64,000 nt of DNA from Seinonella peptonophila. Its GTDB lineage: Bacteria > Bacillota > Bacilli > Thermoactinomycetales > Thermoactinomycetaceae. The stretch is taken from contig NZ_FQVL01000001.1 in assembly GCF_900129355.1 (NCBI RefSeq), forward strand, positions 434,001-498,000, read 5' to 3'. A program made the translations under genes and the position numbers. The notes under the pieces are model-generated. The model had not been told where the DNA came from and did no database searches. It saw nothing but the letters and a program-made list of their open reading frames with translations. Shown here in pieces: positions 8,446 to 16,421 of the stretch (within the stretch, counting starts at the first letter, position 1; each line of letters opens with the position of its first letter).

Positions 8446-10304
8446 GTCAGAATCAAACAAGATCAAAGCCCTCCTTTGGCGGTCACCGTGGACCCGTAAT
8501 GGGTATGCCCACAGAAAAAGCGAAAGATTTCAAAGGAACACTATTGCGATTGATCAGTTATTTAAAACCACAGCAAGGACGTTTATTTGTCGTCCTGTTT
8601 ACGGCCCTGCTCAGTACTCTCTTTACTATTGTGGGTCCAAAAATAATGGGGAAAGCTACAACAAAGATTTTTGAAGGTGTCAAGCTAAAATGGCAGGGAG
8701 TAGCAGGAGCAGCAATCGATTTTGAATATGTCGGGAACATTTTGTTACTCCTTCTGTTTCTATACTTGATCAGCTCCTTATTTAATTATCTGCAACAATA
8801 TTTAATGGCTGGAGTAGCCCAACGAACTGTCTTTCAACTGCGACAAGAAGTAAACCAAAAGCTAGATCGTTTGCCGCTTTCATTTTTTGATCGTCATGCA
8901 CATGGTGAGATTTTAAGCCGGGCAGTAAACGATGTAGACAATATCAGTAATACACTTCAGCAAAGTTTAACCCAATTTATTACTTCTGCTGTAACTTTGC
9001 TCGGTGTGATCGTGATGATGTTAACAATCAGTCCCATTATGACATTAATTGTATTGTTAACACTACCACTCAGCCTCTTTGTAACAAAAGGTATCGCATC
9101 TCGTTCACAGCGATATTATATCAATCAACAAAGTTCCTTAGGTAAACTAAATGGTCATGTCGAAGAAATGTTTACAGGGCATCAAATCGTCAAAGCGTTT
9201 GGACATGAGAACAAATCGATACAGCAATTTAATGAGATTAACGAACAGTTATATCACTCAAGCTGGAAAGCTCAATTTGTGACTGGGATTATTATGCCCT
9301 TGATGAGTTTTATTGGAAATATTGGCTTCATCTTAGTAAGTATTGTTGGTGGTGTACTTGTTACCAAACAATCGATTGCTATTGGAGATATCCAAGCTTT
9401 TATCCAATATTCAGGACAGTTTACCCAACCCATTACTTCGCTAGCAAATATCACCAACATTATTCAGTCGACGATTGCTTCAGCTGAACGAGTGTTTGAG
9501 TTATTGGATGAAACTGAACAACAACCAGAGAAAGTAGATGCAACGCAACTCACCCAACCAAGAGGGAAAGTTGAATTTAAAGATGTTTCATTTCGCTATA
9601 AACCAGAGACCTCTCTAATCAAGAATATGAACATTCAAATCAATCCTGGACAAACAGTAGCAATTGTTGGACCGACTGGAGCGGGCAAAACGACGCTTAT
9701 CAACCTACTGATGCGTTTTTATGAGCTTGACCATGGCAAAATTACCATCGATGGAGTCGATATTACTGAATTGAACCGAGCTGATCTTCGCCAATTATTT
9801 GGGATGGTACTACAAGATACTTGGCTCTTTCACGGCACCATTCGAGATAATATTGCTTATGGGCGTGAAGATGCAACAGATGAAGAAATCTATGCAGCAG
9901 CACGTGCAGCATCTGCTGATAGCTTTATTCGATCGCTGCCAGAAGGCTACGATACAATTCTGAACGAAGAGGCTTCTAATATTTCCCAAGGACAAAAGCA
10001 ATTACTTACCATCGCTAGGGCTATTTTGGCTGATCCAGCAATTTTAATCCTCGATGAAGCAACTAGTAGTGTTGATACTCGAACAGAGATTATGATTCAG
10101 CAAGCAATGAATCGATTAATGGAAGGTCGCACCAGTTTTGTCATTGCACATAGACTTTCTACAATTCGAGATGCTGATTTGATCCTGGTGATGAATCATG
10201 GACAAGTAATTGAACAAGGGAATCATAATCAATTACTTGAACAAAATGGATTCTATGCTGATTTGTATAACAGCCAATTCACGGGAAAAACAATAGCTGT
10301 ATAA
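8442..10304 (+). CDS. ABC exporter subunit with canonical ATPase residues (half-transporter 2)
   Basis: Partner half-transporter of 620 residues. After about 60 cytoplasmic residues come the transmembrane domain and an NBD with Walker A GPTGAGKTT (starting at residue 410), Walker B LILDEATSS with catalytic Glu539, and switch His570 in IAHRLST. Its signature, ISQGQKQL (about residue 514), departs from LSGGQ. In the heterodimer this weak signature would complete the already degenerate site of subunit 1, whereas subunit 2's intact Walker B pairs with subunit 1's perfect LSGGQ. The two genes are therefore complementary in exactly the expected way. A terminator follows. Confidence 0.92.
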   Translation: MSQNQTRSKPSFGGHRGPVMGMPTEKAKDFKGTLLRLISYLKPQQGRLFVVLFTALLSTLFTIVGPKIMGKATTKIFEGVKLKWQGVAGAAIDFEYVGNILLLLLFLYLISSLFNYLQQYLMAGVAQRTVFQLRQEVNQKLDRLPLSFFDRHAHGEILSRAVNDVDNISNTLQQSLTQFITSAVTLLGVIVMMLTISPIMTLIVLLTLPLSLFVTKGIASRSQRYYINQQSSLGKLNGHVEEMFTGHQIVKAFGHENKSIQQFNEINEQLYHSSWKAQFVTGIIMPLMSFIGNIGFILVSIVGGVLVTKQSIAIGDIQAFIQYSGQFTQPITSLANITNIIQSTIASAERVFELLDETEQQPEKVDATQLTQPRGKVEFKDVSFRYKPETSLIKNMNIQINPGQTVAIVGPTGAGKTTLINLLMRFYELDHGKITIDGVDITELNRADLRQLFGMVLQDTWLFHGTIRDNIAYGREDATDEEIYAAARAASADSFIRSLPEGYDTILNEEASNISQGQKQLLTIARAILADPAILILDEATSSVDTRTEIMIQQAMNRLMEGRTSFVIAHRLSTIRDADLILVMNHGQVIEQGNHNQLLEQNGFYADLYNSQFTGKTIAV

Positions 10305-10309
10305 ACTTA

Positions 10310-10350
10310 ACACCCTCAAACTCTATATTTGGGGGTGTCTTCATATTACT
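10310..10350 (+). terminator. Terminator after the ABC exporter operon
   Basis: ACACCCTCAAA pairs with TTTGGGGGTGT (one G-T pair, about 7-base loop), followed by a T-rich tract ending in a seven-T run. It separates two convergent genes. Confidence 0.7.
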
Positions 10351-11386
10351 TATCTTTTTTTCCTAATACTACTGTTACTTCAGAGCGATTATGAAACAAC
10401 TGTCTTGCTCCTATGATCTTGTACCAACTTGCTAACCTTTTTATCGCTTGGTTGGTCACTTTCTGCAATTGCTTTTTTTGTAATTTTAAAGTCATAATTG
10501 CTATCCCGTCTGATTGAAGCAATCGATGCATTTTTCCCATTAAACGAATGGATTCATTCACATCCATCTTCATATCATTTACAATCAGATCGAATAGAGG
10601 GAGTTTTTTTTGTTTTAGAAAATCTTGTGCCGTTTGACGGAAATGGGTGAATTGTTTTACTTCTTGTAGTGAAGGATCTAAAAGAGCAGGATCAACCGCA
10701 TAGACGCGACAACCTTTTTTTAGTAAAATTCGTGTCCATCCACCAGGAGCAGCTCCTAGATCAAGCGCCATAGAATCTGGTTGAATTTCGATCTGAAAAA
10801 CGTCTAGCGCTTCTAGTAACTTAAATTCCGCTCTAGAAATCTGTCCTTTTTCCGTGGCAAATCGATGTTGCCCACCTGCCCAATCACTAAGATTTTGTTC
10901 AGCCATTGATACACCTAGATAAGCTACATCCTCTGCAATCACAATGGAAATAATTTGCTCTGGTCTTGAAACATTAAGCTCCCATCCTAGGTTTTTAATC
11001 ATCTCAGCAATCGCTTGATTTACTTCAAAACGTTTATACGATCTGTTACCCTTTCCAAGCATACGAGTTTGGACTGAGAATGACTTCTCCTTAACGAATC
11101 GTGTCTGTAGTTGCTGACATTGACCAAGTAATACTTCTATATCTTCTTGCTTCCCTTTAATTGCGACTCTCTGTTGAACAGGACAGATGTGTTGTATAAA
11201 TACAGGAGGATGATCTTGAAAGTAGCGAGCAACCTGATTAAATTCCTTATTCAATTGTATAAGACCTACTTCTTGATCCAACCAATATTTTAATTTACAT
11301 GCCTCATCTGCTCTCAAACATTCATTTAGCCCCGCACTTATTGAGTCGTGTTTTAATGTAATGATCAGCTCTGACAATATCTTCAT
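10346..11386 (-). CDS. RlmM/FtsJ-like SAM-dependent RNA methyltransferase
   Basis: 346-residue protein with an N-terminal region resembling a THUMP/RNA-binding module and a C-terminal Rossmann methyltransferase of the FtsJ/RrmJ 2'-O type. The SAM loop is ALDLGAAPGGWT, and a K-D-K-E-like tetrad can be read as Lys in SRAEFKLLEA, Asp in VNDMKMD, Lys in MTLKL and Glu in NRSEVTVV. This layout is that of RlmM (23S rRNA C2498 2'-O-methyltransferase) and its Gram-positive relatives, so an rRNA target is a family inference. The GAGAGG ribosome site abuts the first ATG; TTG at 11377 has better spacing and may be the real start. Confidence 0.8.
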   Translation of the reverse strand: MKILSELIITLKHDSISAGLNECLRADEACKLKYWLDQEVGLIQLNKEFNQVARYFQDHPPVFIQHICPVQQRVAIKGKQEDIEVLLGQCQQLQTRFVKEKSFSVQTRMLGKGNRSYKRFEVNQAIAEMIKNLGWELNVSRPEQIISIVIAEDVAYLGVSMAEQNLSDWAGGQHRFATEKGQISRAEFKLLEALDVFQIEIQPDSMALDLGAAPGGWTRILLKKGCRVYAVDPALLDPSLQEVKQFTHFRQTAQDFLKQKKLPLFDLIVNDMKMDVNESIRLMGKMHRLLQSDGIAIMTLKLQKKQLQKVTNQAIKRLASWYKIIGARQLFHNRSEVTVVLGKKDK

Positions 11387-11591
11387 CCTCTCGAAAATCA
11401 GCTATCCATTCCTATATTCAATCATCGATCAAAGCCAACAGTCAAATCAAGCAACTTCTTAGGCTATTAAAATAACTTGAGATTCCTCACAACGTGAGAA
11501 ATGAAAATCCAGATTCACACAATCTATTCAAGCGCTCACAAACCCTAGATGTGAGGATCACAATCGAGAGTGCTTTCCCTCTATTTTCGCA

Positions 11592-11644
11592 CACAAAACA
11601 GATAGGTGGGGTCGCTGAACAACGATCCACACCTACCTGTTTTG
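11592..11644 (-). terminator. Very long hairpin terminator after the glycine-zipper gene
   Basis: ACAAAACAG.TAGGTG arms (left 11592-11613, right 11622-11644) form a stem of about 21 base pairs with two mismatches and a bulge around an 8-base loop. The minus-strand 3' arm ends in TGTTTTGT. It lies 21 bases after the stop of the 65-residue gene and probably ends its transcript. Confidence 0.6.
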
Positions 11645-11664
11645 TAAATCCGTAAGTTCGAGCG

Positions 11665-11862
11665 TCAGCAATCGCGTCCAACGAAGAATCCGATGAAGGC
11701 GCCAATGGAGCCACCAATGATGGCACCGATGACTCCCCCAGTGATAGCACCGTTCATCGTGGTAAAGTCAACACAGTACATCCCAACGACAGAACCAATA
11801 CTACCCATGCCTACCAACATTAAGAATCCCCACGCAATGATCCAGTAGATACACTCGGTCAA
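11665..11862 (-). CDS. Small glycine-zipper membrane protein (unknown)
   Basis: 65 residues starting at TTG 11862 behind GAGAGGTG. There are two hydrophobic segments: about residues 5-30, and 38-60, which has glycines at every fourth position (five in register, GxxxG repeats). It ends in GRDC, and three further cysteines or polar residues are scattered. Glycine zippers pack transmembrane helices and occur in small pore-forming or toxin-like peptides as well as in ordinary membrane proteins. No leader peptide, immunity gene or exporter is next to it, so a bacteriocin role is only one possibility. A long hairpin terminator directly downstream supports a genuine monocistronic transcript. Not recognised as a named family. 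Confidence 0.55.
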   Translation of the reverse strand: MTECIYWIIAWGFLMLVGMGSIGSVVGMYCVDFTTMNGAITGGVIGAIIGGSIGAFIGFFVGRDC

Positions 11863-12137
11863 TTTACACCTCTCAGAGGTTCAGGCACCATCAAAAAATG
11901 AAGTGCATGTGGACAATATCTTTCTAAGTCGAGTATAGCAAAAATTTCATTTGAAACCACAAAAGGCGTTTTAGTCATATAACGCTTGGGTAGAGATTAA
12001 TGCACCTTTAACCAAGCTAATAAACTTATCCCAATCCTCAGCCCGAATATGGCGAGGACTTTAAAACAGGAACATTTCTACCATCTTTCTATATTAGACA
12101 TAGCTTATATAATTATTCGAGAATTGATTCATCGAAA

Positions 12138-12180
12138 TAATAGCAACCATGATCATTCATATAATAGGTTGCTATTTTTC
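12138..12180 (+). terminator. Terminator-like hairpin in gene-poor region
   Basis: AATAGCAACC and GGTTGCTATT form a perfect 10-bp stem around an 18-base loop, followed by TTTC. No convincing gene precedes it on the plus strand. It could end a short unannotated transcript. Confidence 0.45.
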
Positions 12181-12287
12181 GTTAATGAACCATTTCTAGG
12201 AGATATACAAAAACACCCTACATCAATCGTAGGATTATACATTATCAAGTGATATGTAGGGGTGATGTACCGTTTGATTATAGTAGT

Positions 12288-12330
12288 ATAAAAATTAGCG
12301 CCTCTCACTCACGAGTGAATGAGGGGCGCT
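12288..12330 (-). terminator. Strong terminator downstream of the zinc-ribbon gene
   Basis: On the minus strand AGCGCCCCTCATTCAC pairs with GTGAGTGAGAGGCGCT (one mismatch, one G-T, 2-base loop), followed by AATTTTTATA. It lies about 115 bases after the zinc-ribbon stop. Confidence 0.65.
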
Positions 12331-12334
12331 GGAT

Positions 12335-12378
12335 TGGAGCTCTAATACACTAACCATTGTTAGTGTATTAGAGCTCCA
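12335..12378. repeat. Perfect 20-bp palindrome hairpin
   Basis: Arms at 12335-12354 and 12359-12378 are perfect inverted repeats of 20 bases separated by CATT. There is no T-run on either side, so it is not a classical terminator. It stands immediately upstream (in the minus-strand transcript) of the terminator at 12288-12330, giving two tandem hairpins in the 3' region of the zinc-ribbon gene. It might protect the transcript end or be a protein-binding or mobile palindrome. Confidence 0.7.
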
Positions 12379-12445
12379 CTTGCTCGCAGTAGAATATACG
12401 CTGCTTGCAAATCATCCATTCCAGCTCGCAACTACTGCAAGACCT

Positions 12446-12709
12446 TTAGTTGGCATCATCGCAACGCTTACAGATATAGCCACCACCTGAGGGGATCATG
12501 GTAGCGCCGCAGATGCTGCACTTAGGAGCGGAACCTCCGATGATGGTCAGGGTTCGTTCCATTGCGGGTGTAGTAGGTCGAGTACGGGTATTCTGTGCGA
12601 TGCTACTTAAGATTCTCCTATTGATTGGTAAGTCAGTTAACTCCAGTGCCTTGATGGTATCACTGTAGCAGTTGTTTGCCCACCAGAAGAGGCGACCGGG
12701 ACAGATCAT
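12446..12709 (-). CDS. Small protein with C-terminal zinc ribbon (unknown)
   Basis: 87 residues beginning at ATG 12709, which follows a perfect GGAGG by 5 bases. The C-terminal third has CSICG and CKRC pairs separated by 12 residues around a GGGY turn, the geometry of a single zinc ribbon. The N-terminal two thirds carry no recognised domain, but have helical, charged character with a TRTRPTTP linker before the ribbon. No partner gene is adjacent. Such modules often bind nucleic acid or act as protein docking sites; nothing more specific can be said. Confidence 0.55.
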   Translation of the reverse strand: MICPGRLFWWANNCYSDTIKALELTDLPINRRILSSIAQNTRTRPTTPAMERTLTIIGGSAPKCSICGATMIPSGGGYICKRCDDAN

Positions 12710-13496
12710 CGATCCTCCAGAATCACTTGTCTATCGGACTTCATTGATCGAAGTATACGACTTGGATTTTTAGTCAAGTAGGTTTAGTTGATAAACTCCA
12801 ATCAATTAGTTAACAGATCGGTGGCACGTCTACTGAGGGAAAGATCCTTTTGTTCTTTCAGACTCCTCAAAAGACTATATTCAGTTATTACTCTTTTTAT
12901 AGAAAGCCATTTGCTATAGAATTAGTCAATACAAAAAGATAACATTGAAAGTCAATATTCACCCATACAATATCCGATAAGTTATTTTATCGAATATGCG
13001 AAAAATGCTTAACATGAAAGAGATTTCTAGTTTATCCCATTCGAAACTTATATTTCACAACTATCTCGGACTTAATCATGATCAGACCTACGATAGTGTA
13101 CATTCCGGAAGTAACAAGAAAAGCCCTCGGCTCAAAGTGCGGTGCGACGACCGTTATGGCGACCGCACATCGATCTGAATCCTTTCTTTACTATAAGAGT
13201 CGGAATGTTTTACAATAACGTGTGAAACGACTCCTAAAACTGGCTGGATTTATACATCATTAACTCCACACAATTTATGCCATACCTACATGATCCTCTC
13301 AGCAGAAGCAGGCGCCGTCCTTGACGAAATCATATATCGATTAGGAAAAAAAATGATGCAATCACCCGAAATATTTATTTGCATATCACCGAAACCCGAA
13401 AAAAGGAACCGACCAAATTTCCAAACACTTCATGAATCTGGGGTTGAAATATATCAACGTAGACAAAATATTGGTAAATAAAACTTCAAAACATAT
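12710..13496. other. Gene-poor interval, about 790 bases
   Basis: No open frame here has a credible ribosome site plus start. Two plus-strand frames of about 60 codons (12996-13178 and 13290-13481) lack Shine-Dalgarno sequences and family resemblance. GTGCGGT and ACCGCAC (about 13138-13169) can pair around an 18-base loop within a short GC-richer patch. It could be decayed coding sequence; I see no transposase or integrase trace. Confidence 0.4.
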
Positions 13497-13510
13497 AGGA
13501 GGGATCAATA

Positions 13511-13924
13511 ATCACTACAATACGAACCGCTTTTTTAATCTTAGCTATTTATTTTACTTCTTCTGGTTTTGCCAAATGGTTTATATCTCATCTACTCTAT
13601 GAAAAAAGCGATATTGAAAAGACCCCTCATTTATTAATCAAAATCTTAATCTTCGCGACGGTCTTTCAAATGATTCAATATTCTTATCAGCATCACCAAG
13701 CGAATAACCATTTTCAAATCCGCCCCTTACGACTATTTCTTTATCTGGCTGTTTACGCGTTTATATTTCTAATTATTGATCTATCATTGATTAAAGTTAT
13801 TCCACAACCAGCCACATTTCACTTTCCGATTCAGTTTATGATGATGTTTGGCATATTATTTACAGGAATCACATGGCTAATCGATTTTATTAGATTTCAA
13901 TCTAAGATCAATCGATTAAAGTAG
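13511..13924 (+). CDS. Four-helix membrane protein with an apparent non-AUG start (unknown)
   Basis: The frame is open from an in-frame TAG at 13496 to a stop at 13924. A strong AGGAGGG (13497-13503) is placed for a start at ATC 13511 (7-base spacing) or ATA 13508 (4-base spacing); the first ATG, at 13670, is inside the protein and removes the first hydrophobic helix. From 13511 the product has 137 residues with four hydrophobic segments (about 4-24, 45-60, 73-95, 105-128) and a basic C-terminus. It ends 17 bases inside the convergent methylcitrate synthase gene. Either initiation uses a rare AUC/AUA codon or the start codon has mutated. Family not recognised. Confidence 0.6.
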   Translation: MTTIRTAFLILAIYFTSSGFAKWFISHLLYEKSDIEKTPHLLIKILIFATVFQMIQYSYQHHQANNHFQIRPLRLFLYLAVYAFIFLIIDLSLIKVIPQPATFHFPIQFMMMFGILFTGITWLIDFIRFQSKINRLK

Positions 13925-14999
13925 ACCCTATATAGCGGACACGAGGTCGAAACAATCTGTTTTTTTGTTGCTGTTCGATTACATGGGCGCAGAGTCCAGC
14001 AGTACGACTGGCAAAGAAAATAGGAGTAAAGAGCGGTGTGGGGAGACCAAGCAGATGAAAAATGGGAGCTGCATAATAATCAAGGTTTGGATAAAGGTTC
14101 TTTTCTTGTTTCATGATCTGTTCACCGTATATACAAAGGTCATATAAATCTTTTCGCTTCTTTTCTTTACTTAGTTCTGCTAAAGATTGCTTCAATAAGA
14201 CTGCACGAGGGTCTGCCTTTCGCATATATACTCGGTGTCCAAAGCCCATCACACGCTCCCTACGCATCAACTTTGCAATGATCAGCTCTTTCAATTCCTC
14301 CTTATTCTGAACTGCTTGCAACATTTGCATGACCGCTTCATTTGCACCCCCATGTAATGGACCTTTTAGCGATGCCACCGCTCCAGTCAATGCGCCGTAT
14401 AAATCAGTCAGGGTAGATGCAATGACCCGTGCTGAAAAAGTAGAATTCGGTAACTCATGTTCACTATATAAAATAAGAGTTTGGTCAAAAATCCTTTCAG
14501 CTAATGGTGTTGGTCTACTCCCGACCATTGCATAGAGAAAACGTCCAGCATAAGTTAAATCTGAAGGTAACTCGATAATATTTCGATGATGAATGAGACT
14601 GATTAACATCGGAATCTGCCCTAATAAAATAAAGGCACGATGTATATTTTTCTCTGTCGATTGATCATCTAGTGAATCATCATAACCAGCCAAAGCAGAA
14701 ATTCCCGTCCTTAAAGCATCCATTGGGTGAATTGTCTTCGGCAATTGTTTAACGATTTGAATGAGAGAATCAGGTAACGCAGATTGCTTAGTAATCTCCT
14801 GCTCCAACTTAACCCGTTCTTCAGTGTTGGGTAACTGACCCGTTAATAACAATGGAATAATATCCATGTATATTTTTTTCTTAGCTAAATCGATCAAATC
14901 ATATCCACGTACAACAATCTTCTCATTAACAACATCTAAAAAAGAGATCTCCGTTTCCACAGCTACCACTTTTTCTAATCCAGGCACATATTCGGACAC
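13908..14999 (-). CDS. mmgD: 2-methylcitrate / citrate synthase
   Basis: Citrate synthase-fold enzyme of 363 residues, short form as in methylcitrate synthases and Gram-positive citrate synthases. It condenses propionyl-CoA (or acetyl-CoA) with oxaloacetate. Visible are HPMDALRTGISAL, the first catalytic His in GPLHGGANE, the second in MGFGHRVY, and the C-terminal arginine motif RPRVRYIG. GTG 14999 follows GAGGGGG with 8-base spacing. Methylcitrate rather than citrate specificity is inferred from prpB and prpD in the same window; the sequence alone does not separate the two activities. Confidence 0.85.
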   Translation of the reverse strand: MSEYVPGLEKVVAVETEISFLDVVNEKIVVRGYDLIDLAKKKIYMDIIPLLLTGQLPNTEERVKLEQEITKQSALPDSLIQIVKQLPKTIHPMDALRTGISALAGYDDSLDDQSTEKNIHRAFILLGQIPMLISLIHHRNIIELPSDLTYAGRFLYAMVGSRPTPLAERIFDQTLILYSEHELPNSTFSARVIASTLTDLYGALTGAVASLKGPLHGGANEAVMQMLQAVQNKEELKELIIAKLMRRERVMGFGHRVYMRKADPRAVLLKQSLAELSKEKKRKDLYDLCIYGEQIMKQEKNLYPNLDYYAAPIFHLLGLPTPLFTPIFFASRTAGLCAHVIEQQQKNRLFRPRVRYIGSTLID

Positions 15000-15055
15000 A
15001 TGAAACGCCCCCTCTTTGCCTTATAATTAAATATTATATTATTCAACAAATACAA

Positions 15056-15080
15056 ACCAGTGCTATATAAAAGCACTGGT
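15056..15080. repeat. Palindromic 25-bp repeat, copy 1
   Basis: ACCAGTGCT and AGCACTGGT arms flank ATATAAA. An almost identical copy (one base different) is at 15362-15386 in the same orientation. On the minus strand this copy is followed by TTTGTATTT and could act as a weak terminator. Confidence 0.7.
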
Positions 15081-15361
15081 CAGACTGAAGAAAAACCAAT
15101 ATTTTGGTTAAAAATCATGGAAAATAAAGCATGTTTAAAGGAGGAAATGGTTTGCAATGTAGCCCGACTTTCAGGCGCTACCAAGCCACGACTGTGTAGC
15201 GAAGAATAGGTGGTAGTACTGTCTGAGGCGATAGCCGAGTTGATATCACCCTGAGCGAGCAGTCGTGGCGCCTTGAATACTTCAATGCAGCCTGAACTGG
15301 AGGCGAAATGCAAAGCTTGACTCACAGAAATGAAGGCGACTTATACTTTGTCTACAAGCTT
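15081..15361 (-). ncRNA. Candidate structured RNA or repeat element between two palindromes
   Basis: A GC-richer 280-base segment between two 25-bp palindromic repeats. CCACGACTG and CAGTCGTGG form a 9-bp long-range stem enclosing GGTGATA/TATCGCC (minus strand). GTAGC/GCTAC and TGCA..CCT/AGG..TGCA pairs flank it. On the minus strand it ends in a terminator-like hairpin (15088-15110). An 81-codon frame spans it (15080-15325) but has no ribosome site. It may be a small RNA or a miniature repeat; orientation is uncertain and no known RNA family was recognised. Confidence 0.3.
15088..15110 (-). terminator. Terminator-like hairpin inside the 15.1 kb element
   Basis: Minus-strand AACCAAAATATTGGTT (6-bp arms) is followed by TTTC and a T-rich tract. 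It would end a transcript coming through the structured segment before the methylcitrate synthase gene. Confidence 0.45.
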
Positions 15362-15386
15362 ACCAGTACTATATAAAAGCACTGGT
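15362..15386. repeat. Palindromic 25-bp repeat, copy 2
   Basis: Second copy of the palindrome at 15056-15080, same orientation, differing at one position (GTACT instead of GTGCT in the left arm). Confidence 0.7.
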
Positions 15387-15483
15387 AAGTGGTATTTCAT
15401 CAATATTACAAATTTTCCATTTGAAGCAGTCTTCGCAAAAGTATGGTAGGTACCACGGAATATTGACTCCATGATTTCTTCTT

Positions 15484-16272
15484 TTATGCTACATGCTTTC
15501 TTCTTCCTTGATATTTCCGCCAACTCACATAAGTAAGCACAAGCAACATAAACAAACAGATTACGATTATCATTAATTCTAGTGAGAATGCTTCAATAGG
15601 GTCAACTACTGCTAATACATCTTTTTCTGAACCAAAGAAAAGTGGTCGAATCAAAGTAAAGAGTTGATCAATACCGCCTGATCGATCTTTTATATTGGGT
15701 GTTTTTTCTATAGCATTGATTAAGCTATCTATTTTTGCAACTGTATATGGACTTTTGGAAAGAACAAGCCCTGGTCGAATCAGTTGAAAATCACGTTTGA
15801 TCTCTTTCCAAAGTTGATTCATCTTCTCCTTATCACCTTGGCGATTTGCCTCTTGATAATGACTTAATTTAGATACAAGAGGTTGATACATCTGCTGCCA
15901 CAGTGGTTGATGCGGATGGGAAATAGCATCAAAAGCCAATTGTAGCTGTTTGGCAGCAAATTGAATCGATTCTTTATCTGGGGATACCTGATTTAATTTG
16001 CGGTCTAATTGCAAGATCACCGAAGAGAGGAGCTGGATCTCTTGAACATCCCAATCTTTCTTTGCCAGATCCGACTGTGAAAATTCTTTTGCGAGTTTCG
16101 CCAATTGTTCTTTCGCTTCTAACCATTTTTCCTGTTCCACCCATTCTACGATCTGCGTCGCCTGCATTGACCAATTTTCACTTAATTGTTCAATTGAACT
16201 CTCCGCATATACAATCGATGCTGGGATGAATGTTGAAAATAGAAAGAGAAAACCAATCAAACGCGCTATCAT
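15484..16272 (-). CDS. ypjB: Sporulation protein YpjB
   Basis: About 262-residue membrane-associated protein matching Bacillus YpjB in size, layout and position after qcrABC-ypjA. It has an N-terminal signal sequence ending near SIVYAES, a long helical extracytoplasmic region, and a C-terminal transmembrane helix followed by the basic tail WRKYQGRRKHVA. ATG 16272 has a well-placed GGAAGGTG; an upstream in-frame ATG at 16296 would put that ribosome site inside the gene. In B. subtilis ypjB belongs to the mother-cell sporulation regulon. Its biochemical role is unknown. Confidence 0.8.
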   Translation of the reverse strand: MIARLIGFLFLFSTFIPASIVYAESSIEQLSENWSMQATQIVEWVEQEKWLEAKEQLAKLAKEFSQSDLAKKDWDVQEIQLLSSVILQLDRKLNQVSPDKESIQFAAKQLQLAFDAISHPHQPLWQQMYQPLVSKLSHYQEANRQGDKEKMNQLWKEIKRDFQLIRPGLVLSKSPYTVAKIDSLINAIEKTPNIKDRSGGIDQLFTLIRPLFFGSEKDVLAVVDPIEAFSLELMIIVICLFMLLVLTYVSWRKYQGRRKHVA

Positions 16273-16421
16273 CACTTTAACACCTTCCATTATCAATCTA
16301 CTTGATCATAGCTTATTCGATTGGCTTCATGAAAATATCTAAAGTAAATGAATTCCCATTATGAAAAATTAAGAGCTCTGCTCAGCTAAATGATAGAACC
16401 ACTTGAAAAAACTCATTAGAG

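Noticed and set aside
11487-11750. 87-codon minus-strand frame overlapping the glycine-zipper gene
   Set aside because: It runs through the long terminator hairpin, has no ribosome site and overlaps a better-supported gene in another frame.
12049-12252. 67-codon plus-strand frame
   Set aside because: No Shine-Dalgarno sequence; it contains a terminator-like hairpin and resembles nothing.
12996-13481. Two plus-strand frames of about 60 codons (12996-13178 and 13290-13481)
   Set aside because: No ribosome sites and no recognisable protein character; treated as intergenic.
15080-15325. 81-codon frame through the structured 15.1 kb segment
   Set aside because: GTG start without ribosome site, and the segment shows RNA-like pairing; possibly a relic, but not annotated as coding.
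15056-15386. Insertion sequence or MITE with target duplications
   Set aside because: The flanking repeats are themselves palindromes of 25 bp rather than short target duplications, there is no transposase and no clear terminal inverted repeat of the whole unit. Kept only as an unexplained element.
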